This document shows, one piece after another, positions 15,301 to 27,300 of a stretch of 64,000 bases of DNA. The notes beneath the pieces are model-generated. The model saw nothing but the letters and a program-made list of their open reading frames with translations, ran no database searches and was not told the DNA's origin. Both the position numbers and the translations under genes were made by a program. Positions within the stretch are counted from its first letter, which is position 1. Each line of letters begins with the position of its first letter. This stretch comes from Alviniconcha marisindica (lineage: Eukaryota > Mollusca > Gastropoda > Provannidae): NCBI GenBank assembly GCA_018857735.1, contig JABMCL010003299.1:42941-106940 (forward strand). Reading direction: 5' to 3'.

Positions 15301-18300
15301 TACAGTCAAATATGCTTAAGCTGAATGTACAAAAGCTACATTGTCGATAATGCAGTAACAGCATCTGATGCATGTTTGCAGCAGTCTTGACATCTAGTCA
15401 TGGTAGAGTGTTTTTGACTCTTGTGTGAGGTATAAGAGTGCTTTCCCCTTGTTTTGCGATAGCGTGCACTTCACATGAAGCTCAAGTGTGTATGTTCTAT
15501 GGTGCCACATGAGATTTTGTATCTGTTATAAACACTGTACTCTATTAATCAGGGGTCATCTCTGTCCATGTGTGTGTGTGTGTGTGTGCTTGCATGCAAA
15601 TTGGCGCTTCATTTGGAAGTATATATATATGGTGTACACCTGCTCCTTGGGTAGCGTACATGAAAGTTCTGTTAACAACTTGGTCAGCAGAACTTCTTTT
15701 TGAAATTCATTTTCTGGGCACTTTAGACTGGTCTTGTCCCCATACTGCTATTTTGAAACTTCTCCATTCTATTCTCCAGTCTTTTGCAATCAGAAAAGTA
15801 AGCATACAAATGATTCACAAGCTAAACCTTGGAAGTGAACAGCACACACCTTGGCTTTCTTCTGTTCTTTTGAAGCGGTAATCTCTGTATGTTTTCTCTT
15901 TCGCAACTCCATGTTTTTCATCTACTCAGTTAGACTGCATAATCAATTTATTTGTAAACAATTGAACACTAAAGTTTGATGAAATTATTTCGCAATGTGC
16001 ATTATTCTATTAAAACTAAGAAAACATTATATCTATGAGGATTTATAACAATAAAATCATGTTACTATGGGTTAAGACATGAATTCTTATTATTTTGTTG
16101 GATATGGGGGGTAGGGGACATACAGCCAGGACTGTGAAAACCAGACATGTCACAGGATCCCAAAATTAAGTTGAGAATAAACCCAAGACCCTACAGTGAC
16201 GTTCTGAAGTAAAGAATCAACGAAAAACATGGTAAAGAACTTTTAACACAAAAAGACAGGATATATTTTCTCCATTTCTAAGATTTTCCACATTAGAAGT
16301 ATATTTGTTTTCCCTCTCTCCCTGTTCTTTATAAAATAAGCATTGACTGCTTTTTTGTTGTAGCTTTTTTCTTTCTTTTCCAATACTGGTGCTGAATTGA
16401 TCAGATGTTCTACTGCCTTATTTACTGGTTGTATGCTTATAATGTATAACTGAGTGATGTATGCTTGTGTACATCTGGCGCTGTGAACACACTATGTTTT
16501 GTGTGGAAATTCTCATGTATTAAATTTCACTCACTCATTCATGCCTATATGTATATAAATGATGCCTGTAATTTTATATTTACTCATCAGTAGCTTCACA
16601 AGGACTAGTTGTTAGACGGGTTTTTGACTGAACCTAAACTGTAATCCTTGTAAAATAAAGTTTCAGAGCTTGAGTCAGGTGCACAGAGAGACTGAGGTTT
16701 TCGAGTGATTGCCATTGCAATGACTGGTCGTTTGAGACCTATTTTATACACCTATAAAACTCCGCCCAGTCCTTCTGACTGCTTGTAAGAGTACCCTCCC
16801 CCCTTTTTCTTTTTGCTCCCTCTCCCTTACTGTTCTTTATAAGATAAGCATTGACTGCTTCTATTTTCTTTTCCGATACTAGTCATATGAACTGATCAGA
16901 TGTTCTGCTGCTTTATTTGCTGGTTGTATGCTCATAATATGTAACCGAATGATGTATGACATGTGTTTATCTGGCACTGTGAACATGCTATGTTCTGTGT
17001 GGAAATTCTCATGTATAATGTTTCACTCACTCATTCATGCCTATATGTATATAAATAATGCATGTAATTTGATATCTACTCATCAGTAGCTTAGCAAGGA
17101 CTAGTGACTGAACCTAAACTACAATCCTTGTAAAATAGTTTTCAAGTTCAAGTTTGAGTTCCTGCAAAGTCTGATATTTATATTTATCACTTAGAGTCAA
17201 AAAAAGCAAGAGAGAAAAAAGTAATATTAAAGTGTTTTTATTTTTTTATTTTTTTTACATACCCTACCTAACTGTAACACTGATCATTACATAAAATCAC
17301 ACTTTTTCAGGCAAGTCAAAGATGGCAATGAAATCATCATGGTGGTCAGAAATCAGGGGTTTCACTATACCTGTGTTTTCAAGGAAGAGCTCAGATGATC
17401 CAGGTAAGACAACAGGGAGTAAATGTCATGCACCTGAATACACGAGATTCTGGACAATGTCTCCTCTGCACTTTGTTCAAACTGAAAATGCACAACATAA
17501 TAAAAAACTAAAAAAAACTAGCACAATAAAAATCAGATGACACAAATTAAAAAGAATTGTGAGCTTCAGGCTCGCATTAGGTGTAGATATTAATTATTTT
17601 TTTTATATTACATTACTTGATTAGTTACATAACATAGACAGGTTACAGCTAAACACACATGCACCCCACATATATGGCTTAGAATGAACCGACACTGTAA
17701 AACTGGTGCAAGGTTGTACAGGCAGATCTTTCAGACTTCTGAAATAGATTATGATAGTAATTCTATCATAATCTATTTACAAAGCAGGAAAACATTCAAG
17801 GAATTTGCACTGAAAGCTTTCTAAACAGGTGGGTTTTGAGCAAGGTTTTTTTGAAGGAAAAAAAAAGTGTCTCAGAACTGCAAATGGGGGTTAGAACAGA
17901 GTTCCAGACAGCTGGCCCATGGAACTTGGAAGGAACATTAGACAAAATATTTGGCGTTTGTTCTGGGGACAAAAAGGAAAGATCCTTTTGTCACTGGATC
18001 TAAGACAGTGGCAAGGTTCATAGGAGATGAAAAATGAAGCCACATTTGGAGGAAGAGTGTTTTTTAAATGGTGGAGAACAAAAGGGGCAATCTTACACTC
18101 TATTCTGTATTTCATAGGAAGCCAGTGCAATTGAAGGAAAAGAGAGATGATGTGGTCATGTTTGGAATTTTTAAATATAAATCTTGCAGCGTGATTCACA
18201 ATTTACTGAAGGTGTAAGAGCTCCTAAGATGGCAGTAATGTAATAAACCTTGGTGTTACACTTGACTGTCACTTGACCATGAAAATTCACATCTCCAACC

Positions 18301-21300
18301 AGCCAATTTTGAACTCCATCACATTTGCCCCATGCACCATCTTCTGTCTACATATGTCACAAAAATTATTGTTCTCTGCCTTTGTTCTTTCAGACCTTGA
18401 CTATTGCAATTCTCTCCTGCCTGGCTGTTCTCAGTATTTCTTAAACAAACTACAAAAAGTTCAAAACAACACTGCTCGCCTTGTCTTGAGAGTTCCCAAA
18501 ACTGACCATATCTCTCACCTTGCTTCTCTCCATTGGCTGCCCACTGATTTATGAATACAGTACAAACTTGCTTCTCTGTGCTACAACTGCATCAACTCTA
18601 CTGCTCCTGTCTACTTGACAGAACTCCTGAAGGTTTACAAACAACCCACCAGCAAATCTCTTCTTCTAATACTTCCATTTTCCCTCTGTGAGCATGCACT
18701 CACTTGGTCAGATATCTTTTTCTTATGCTGCACCATCTGTCTGGAAGTCTCCCTTTCAAAGTTAGATTGTCAAACAAACCCACATCTTTGAAATCTCACC
18801 TCTTCAAGCTAGAGAGAGAGAGAGAGAGAGTGTGTGTGTGTGTGTGGGCATGTGCAGTACATGCGCAAGCAGAAGTTTGGTTTGATCATGTTTTGGTTCT
18901 TTGCTTTGTAATGGGCTATGTGCTCCCATTAAATTATTTTAGAGAAATAGCACATAAAACTAAAAGAGTACATTATTATTATTATTACTGTTTATGGGGC
19001 ACGTACACCATACATGAGCCTGAAGAACACAACAGGAAAACAATATGGTAAACTAAATGCATACAGAACCAAGGGCACGATGAAATCTTACTAATTGTTC
19101 ATAGTTCATTTAATGTCATTCTTATCACTTCCAACACAAGCATGTGTACGCACATGCACCCACACAACAATGCATACACATGCAAGGCATTTACTGTTCA
19201 GTGGAGAAAAGATGGGTCTTGAGGGTAGATTTAAATGATACTGTGGAAGAAGAGTGTTGAAGAGAGTAGGGTAGATTGTCACAGAGTAATGATGATTGAT
19301 AGCAGAAGGTGTGTTGACCAGAAGACATGACATGAGCAGATCAAAGACAAAGGAGTCAAGTATTGGCAGACGAGCAGAGTTGGCAAGACAGAACATAAAG
19401 CTGGATGTTAGGATGAGATCAGAGAGATATGCAGTCCAGCTAATAGAAAACTGCAGTAGTCAAGTCAACTGAGGATGAGGGAAGAGATGACCTTTTTGCC
19501 AGGAAAGGTATCACAGAAGTAATCTTCCAGAGTTCTTCCAAAGTATGTAGCCTTATAAACAGAGGAAATCTATCATGCATATAAAAGGAGCATCCAGGTG
19601 TACACCCACATTTTTTATGCAACCATTGCAAGCATTATCATGTACAGCAATCTTTTCTAGCTACCAATACATTAAAAAAATTAAATACAAGACTCCGATC
19701 TGTGCTTCAATATTTTCAGATTCTTCTCTTGTCCTTCTCTCATCTTCTGATTGTATACAACTACTTCAGACAATTCCATCCATCCAGTCTGTATTCCATT
19801 TATAGAAACCAAATCATCTGGTCGGAGATCCTTTTCCTTTACAGGCCCAGCTCAACGGAACTCACTGTCCTATGAAATAACATCACTCTTGCTTTCAAAT
19901 CTGCTCTCAAGACCCATCCGTTCCAGTCTGCTTATAGTATCTATCTTCTCTTCCCTGCTAATTTGTTGATTCTTCCACATTCTGTTGTTACTCTGTGCAT
20001 GTGTGTGAAGGGGGACATGGGCAGGGGCAGGGGGTCCGGGTTCAGTGCTGTTATGATATTTATGCCTCTATGTAATGTTCACATGAATGTTTAGTGTATA
20101 TAATTACATATTGTTATAATCTTTGATATATTACCAGTTACATATGACTTAGTGCCAAAAGGTGCGCAAATGGTGGGTCGGATTTTTGACTGTCAATAAA
20201 ATCCATTTCAAACACTTTGTCTTGTTGGAGAAATATTATTTTTTGAAAGTGAAAAGTGCCACGGAATTCAACCCCTGAAAACGGACATGCTCACGGTGAG
20301 TGCTTTTGATGCTTTCATTCACGTACATGTCGAATCAAAACATTACCTCAGTCACCGATTTGCACAGAGGAGATATCGCTTTACACAGTGCATATAAAAT
20401 CGATCATCACTAAGTTTTGTTTTTGGAGTTAGAGGCTCCAAAATGCCCCTCCGTCGAACTTTGTGTGTGTTGAAATGTTTCATGACCAGCATCTGCAGAC
20501 AATCTAGTGAAGAACTAACTTTCTCTTTCGTCGAAACTTTACTCCAGTCACTGTAGTACGTCACTGCATCAGGTGCCAATGTTTTATTTTACTGCCAAAT
20601 GTCTGGGTAGTTTTTAAAATATATTTTGCCATTCTTCATAAAATTGTTGCAATAAATAACAATCAACAAAGTATTAGATTAAACAAGCAAATGGAGAAAA
20701 AAAGTTTTTGCGCTTTTGCACTACATCCGGTTAGCCATGTTACACATCCGGGTCATTTGCTTTGAGCACATGGCCGCATGGAAGAGATGTTATGATATGC
20801 GAAAGGTGTGTAGTAATATTTTTGAAGACCGTAAACTTAATTTGAACATTCATCAGAGATTTAGTCAAATCTTACGGTTATACAATGATATTTATATTGG
20901 TATATGCCGAATCTTTTAAAAGTATCAGAATGTTAGCATACAGAGCAAGTTTTTGTTATGCTGTCGATCTAAAGTTTGTTCAGATGCTTTCGTAAATTTC
21001 TTTTCACCGAGTTTCTTACAACATAAGTGCGTGTTGAAATCATAATGTGTGACAGCAGACTGGTTATAAACAGTATATTCTGATAGTACTCTTTACATGT
21101 TTTGATTGCACTTAATGCAATTCGTTTTGTTTACAAACTACGTCTTCAAACAAATCATCATATATGGTAGACAATTCGAATTTACACAGGTTAAAGTCGT
21201 CAAGTTAGGTGTTGAACATTATGATTACAACACGAGCTGTGGAAATAATAACGTTCGACATTAATTATAGTGACCATGCCTGCCTTCCAGAGTTCTAAAA

Positions 21301-24300
21301 ATGAAAGGTGCCGATCTTAATGACATCATTTTTTTTAGTAATATTTACTATGATTTTAAATATTTTATTATTATTAATTCTTTCACTTTGAAGTTAACTG
21401 TTCAACTATTTTTGGCCTGGGCACCCGAGTCAACATGACCAAGAAACGCATGGATGACAGGTGCGTGTGTGTTTTCCTGTGACACCCAAAAGCAGCAAAT
21501 GTTGCACTCACTCTTACTTGCTGCATTTTCTCTTACAAAAAACTTACTTGTTTGTTAAATAATAAGTATCACTTATTTTGGTATGAAAAACAAAGTACCA
21601 TGTTGTGTCATTAACATTATGTTATCCACTACAATAAAATTAATGCAGCAAAAACTGTTCACATGGAAATAGTTATGTCTTTATACTTTACAGTAATAAA
21701 AAGTTACTGATTTATCATTTTCATCAAGAAAAAAACAGCATTGTACATTGTGTTGAAATAGTAATGTACGACACATTTCTTACATCATTTGCTGTTTATG
21801 TCAAGAAAGCTTAAATTTGAGAGAGAAAAAAATCATCAAATCTTCCTTGTCACATATTGTTCTATTAAAGAATAACTGTTTATGTTTCAAAATGTGTTGC
21901 TTTTTATTTATTTAAAAATGTGCAAGTAAGTAACTAATTTGGTATTTTACGCCCAGTCAACCATTACGGTTATCTCAGGGCATTACACATTTTGTCGGTA
22001 CCCAATACCTGTTAAAAATATGTTCATGTTAAAAACTTACATATATTCAGATTTTATTTTATTTTTTTAACTGTCATAAGAAGTGGGTAAAACACAAACT
22101 GAAAACCTTTTCTCAAATATACGTATGCTACGTCAAGTCAATCCAAAAAACCAATCACTTCGCAAATATAAAACAGAAATCCATATATAAACATCAGACA
22201 TCAATTTTCAAACCGTTAGTCCCTTCAACATTACCCCTGTTTAGAGAGCGCATAACGCTAGGACATGCTGATATCGTCAACCATTTCATCTAATTTATCG
22301 ATACCAGGTTAAAGAAAAGTATAAAAAAGGAATGGATGAATATAATATAAAACAAAAAAATGTTATATAAATGCTTAATGGCAAATACCAGTGCAAATAC
22401 CAGTGCCATATGGCAGAGAGCTACCAACTATCATCTCCTAGCTGCTCAACAGGAGCCATATCAAGAGGCCTAACTCCCAACAAAAATTTGCGAGTTTTTT
22501 TGAAAAAATCAGAAGAACAGACTATCAGCATAAAAATGACCAGACAAAAAGCGCAAGAGGGTTATGAAGAAAAACAGGTTTCCTGCACTCCAATAATAGC
22601 TCCTTTATGCCATCTTGCGAGTGGATTTATCTCCTTAAAAACTTCTCAAGAATCAAGCTTTAAAGAATTTATGACGATTTCATTTCATCATCTGACAGGG
22701 CTGAGTATTGGTTGGAGAGAACTTGCTCTGCCTGTCTGGAACTTTTGGCTTGGGTGGCACCTGGGGCCTGCTGGAAGGAGCGGAGCGCCTGGGGTGTGAA
22801 AACCCCTTGATGTCCACCAGGACCCCATCCACCCTCACCTTAGTAGGTGAGCACCTCAAAGATGATGAATCACCTTTCGAGGCCACGTTTTTTAAGGGAC
22901 CTACTGAACCCTTAGGAGCACTTTTGGAGGGAGCCGCAGAACCCTTAGGTGCCATTTTGTGGGGATTGGCGGAACCCATAGAGGCCGTTTTGGGGGATCG
23001 GCTGAAGAACACTTAGCGAACTCGCACGGAACCCAGGCATCGGCCGATACCATCCTCGACTTCCCAGAGGAAGCCTGAGTGCTGGTTGACACCGATCCGG
23101 GTCCGCCAGAAGAACGCACGTTAGATTCAGTCGTCTTAAGTGGACGTTCTGAAAACACCCAGGTTAACGAGGTTTGACACTGAACAGATTTGGACTCTCT
23201 TCTGGTGGAAGCGGCAGCGACATAGGTCTTACCTCCAGTGATCACAGTCGGCATCTTGGCTTCAACCAACTGTCTGGCTTCTGGAAAGGATATGCATTTC
23301 TCAACGCGGACACGTTGAATCTCCATCTCCTTCTGCCAGACCGGGCAATCTTTAGCCGATGAAGCGTGGGGACCATTGCAATTAGAGCACAGCTTGGGTC
23401 CCTCACATTGACCTTCATGCTTATTTTTTCCACAACCCGTACACTTCGCAGCAACCTTGCGACGTTGGCTCCTGTGGCCAAACTTGCTGCAGTTGAAGTA
23501 ACACATAGGGTTGGGAACAAGCAAGGCCACCTTCACCTTTAGAGAGCCGACCGTGATTTCTTTTGGGAGGTCTGCAGTGTCAAAGGTCAGAAACAGGGTG
23601 TTGGTGGGGACCTTTTCAGTATCCTTCTTCACCGTCACCCTGTGGACCTCAACTACACCCTGTTCCTGCAGTTCCGTCCTGATTTCCATCTCCGTCACGC
23701 CAGACAGCTCACGGCAACAGATGACACCACGTGACAAATTCAATGCTTTGTGGATGGAGACATGTACTGGTCTATCAACAAATCAAGTGGTCTTGAGAAG
23801 ACCCATCACCTGCGATTTCCTAGCGCACTCCACCAGGAAAGATCCATCCCTCAACCTTTTAATGCTTTTGAGGGTTCTGGCCACCACCTGGAAACCCTTC
23901 TGGACAGCAAAGGACGACAGTTTACTCAGTGGGAGTCATCACTTGACAACTCTACGACCAGAAACCTTGGCCAATTGTTACAGGAGTTGTAGGAGCGTTC
24001 ATTATCCGAGTCCGTGTCCGAATCTTGGTCATTGTCCCGTAATCTTTTGTTTTTGTTTGTGGGTGCCATGTTATGTTTCTTAATGATTCATTATGTTTTG
24101 TACCCACCACCAAGTCCAACAAGGGGATGCACACAAGCAGCATTCCAGCAGGTGCGCACCAGGGCTCAAAACATAATATACTCAGGTGATAAAAACAAAA
24201 CAAAGTTTACTTCTACCCCCTGACTGACCCTGAGCCTTCTAATCGAAATTAGGGCAAAGCATGACCAGCCGATTGATTGGGTCAGGCCAACCCAACCACC

Positions 24301-27300
24301 CATCTAGGGGAAGTCTGGGCCGAAGAAGTGTGTTGGACCCAACGGGGGACCTCAGCCACCAGGATCCCATCCTCCATTGACACAGGATGCAGTGCACGGC
24401 AAACACGCTGGGTCTGAAGGTGACCGCAGAGAGTAAGAAGAATTATATAAAGAAGAGCTGTGTTGTAGATAAATACAAGAGAATGGCTGGTCAGGTAGAA
24501 ATAGGCTGCAAGAAGGGAGCTGAAAACAGAGGTATTGTGGAGATAATTTTTGGAATGAAATATAGTTGAAAGGGCCGGTAGACAGAAACTAGACATAAGA
24601 AAAGAGTGAAAGGGGTGGAGCAGCTTGGTTTAAACACCCCCGGCGCAAGAAGCCGGCTCCACGGGGGCTAAAAATGTTCAAGATTGGCTGTATGTTGAAC
24701 ATTATCTATTGCAACAAACCATGTGTAGCATGCTGTTCTGTGTGACACAGAACAACAACAGTTCACTTGGTAATACTCATGTGGATCACATCTTGTAAGA
24801 TCAGTTGGGTTTTCACAGTTAACTGCATGATTAGCAGCACAGTGATGTAGGCTTGTTGTAATGTGTAATGTTCAACATATTGTCACAAATCACACTGAAA
24901 GTCAAATTTATCAAGAACGAAGAGCAGCACTGCCTCCTCCCTTCATTGGTGGATGACTTCACGTGTTCATTCAAAAAATGCATTACTCACTCACATTCTG
25001 TCAACTTTATTTTCTAGTACTTCTGTCCTCTTTTCTTGCACACCTTTTGGCACTAAGTCATATGGTAACTGGTCCTGCTTACAACTCTGAACTGCTACAT
25101 GTCTACACTCTGTCCCATACACTATGCTCTTCTTCTGACACCCTCATGCTGAAAATCCAGCAATACAAACACAAGACTCATGGCTTTCACACTTTCTCTT
25201 GCTTTGGACCCCACATCTGGAATTCACTCCCACAAGACCTTAGACACTGCTTAACCCTCTTATCTTTTAAAGCCAAACTGAAAACCTTCCTCTTCTCACA
25301 GTATTTCTGCCCCAACTAACACCCAGTTTCTGCTGCAGTCATTGTGCATGTGCGTGTGTGCATGCATGTGTTTCCACATAATGCTTTCTGAAAATTGTTT
25401 TGGTAGGACTGTCCTCTACATGTGTATAGAATATTGTACTTAGGTTAATATGGATGATGCAGGTGCTCAGGGTGCTGATGAGCGCATGATAAATGTACAT
25501 TATATTATTATTACAGGTAGTGTTGATTTGTATGTTCTTGCTCTTGTTACATTATTTGCTTTTGTGCATATATGGAGTTTGTGAAGGACATCATGCTCAT
25601 GGCAGATGATGTGCTGTACAAATCTCCTTTACTACTATTACAGCTCACTTGTGACAAAGTGTGGTAATGGTACTGTTCATCTTCTGTCACCGGTTATGAC
25701 TTGAGTTTGAAAGCTATTTTGCAGTACTGCACAGGTCACACAGCTGAGCTTCATCCATTTCATGGACATGTATTTTGAGGTGTTGTTCTAATTAATCTAA
25801 ACTTAATTACTTCACAACATTACATTTACAATGCCAGTTTCTCTAAAGGACAAAAATAGACCTACCTGTTGAGTGTCACTAATATCAGGTATGAGATGAA
25901 GAACAGTCTGAGCAGAAAAGGAGCCACACGTATCAATGTATACAGTGTTCTGTCCATGCACCTTAGCCAAAGTCACAGCACATCGCAAACACACCTGCAC
26001 ACGTTATCAGTTTTAATTCTCAATAATTATAACAAAAACAAAGAACAAAAAGAGCATTTGATACAGTAAGTAAACCCTTGTTCTAACTTCTACATTTAGC
26101 ACCCACCTTTCGTTTGAAAAGGCCACTAAATTGTTCTTTCACAGAAAAAAGAACCCTCCAAAAAGATAAGGGCTAAAATAGGTACGCACTTTTTTGCTGG
26201 AGGGGTAGGCGTACTGTAGAATCACTCTTGTAAAATCTCTTCTTAAGAAATCCAGCATTTACCACAATGACCTCAAGAATTTTTACCTTGTTTCCAGCCT
26301 CTCATGTTTTAAAGATCATAAAAAAGGTCATCCTGCCTCAGCTCTTCAACCATTCGTCCGCCAATCAGCTATTCAACCCATTTCAATCTACCTCCAAGCC
26401 TAGGCCCAGCACTGAGACAGCCCTGCTATAAGTTATGAAATAACTGCTACACTCTCATGACCATAGAAACCATATCTGTTCTAACTCTGCTTGACCTGCA
26501 GATACACTGACAGAGTGTTGTCAAAGATCACATACAGTGTCACTGAATCATGACTTGCCCCACAGCCAGACAGGTCTCCAATTGAATTTTTTGGAGACAT
26601 CCTTGGGAGACATGTTTGGAGATGGCCTCACAAGCCACAGGACATCAAAGAGCTCACTGATGCACTCTAGGAGGAATGGTGGTGGATAACCCAAGCAGTG
26701 ACTAGCCAGCTCATCAGGGGCACGAGGCATTGTCTGGTGGCAAATGGAGGCCCTCGACTTTTACTGACCCCTAAAAAACTTGATTTAAAGTTGTGTGATT
26801 TATAAAAAAACTGGGTTGGTGATGATAAAGTATTATTTTAATGCAATCAAATGGAATTATAAAGCTGATTCAAAACAGGCTGTTTTAATATTATTTGAAA
26901 TCAAATATTCCCTATTTTTCTTTTTCTTTTTCAAAAAAGAAAAAAGGGATGGACAGATTAAACAATTAAAAATATAATAAATGTCATGAGGCTGTTTTAC
27001 TGGTATTTGCATTATATCTATGATCTTATCTTGTACTTATGCATTATACCGTGTGTTATCTTACTGGTATCTTTTATGCAGTCGTAAGGCAAATTTCTAT
27101 GATATTCATAGACAATAAAATTTCTGTATGGCAAATACCAGTACCATATGGCAGTATGCTACACATACCAGCAACCAACTTCCATCTCATAACTGTTCAA
27201 CAAGAGCCAAAGAAAAAGTCTATCTCTTGATGAAAAATATTGGAGAATTTTCTCCAAAAAAGTCAGGAGAATGGGTCATTAGCCGAAGTAGGACAAGACA

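Larger units (their letters stand above)
20145..25060 (+). mobile_element. TIR transposon family A, copy 1 (4.9 kb, carries a LINE)
   Basis: The left end TGACTTAGTGCCAAAAGGTG and right end CACCTTTTGGCACTAAGTCA are exact inverted repeats. Both are flanked by TA, and the right flank is CR1 sequence. The interior has a CpG-bearing promoter-like part with an exon-like ATGGCCGCATGG...GAAAG|GTGTGT at about 20770-20812, and a minus-strand LINE ORF1 copy from 22680 to about 24672. I see no transposase. The copy at 31245-33240 has the same ends. Confidence 0.8.

Noticed and set aside
16300..17160. LTR retrotransposon bounded by the 350-bp direct repeats
   Set aside because: Only about 120 bp separates the repeats and there is no primer-binding site, polypurine tract or gag-pol. 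Left as a repeat pair.
26548..26730. Minus-strand ORF with an 'ELFDVL' string considered as the missing RAD51D exon
   Set aside because: It lies between exons 3 and 4 in the wrong order, lacks splice sites, and overlaps LINE-derived sequence. The true exon is at 17371-17481.
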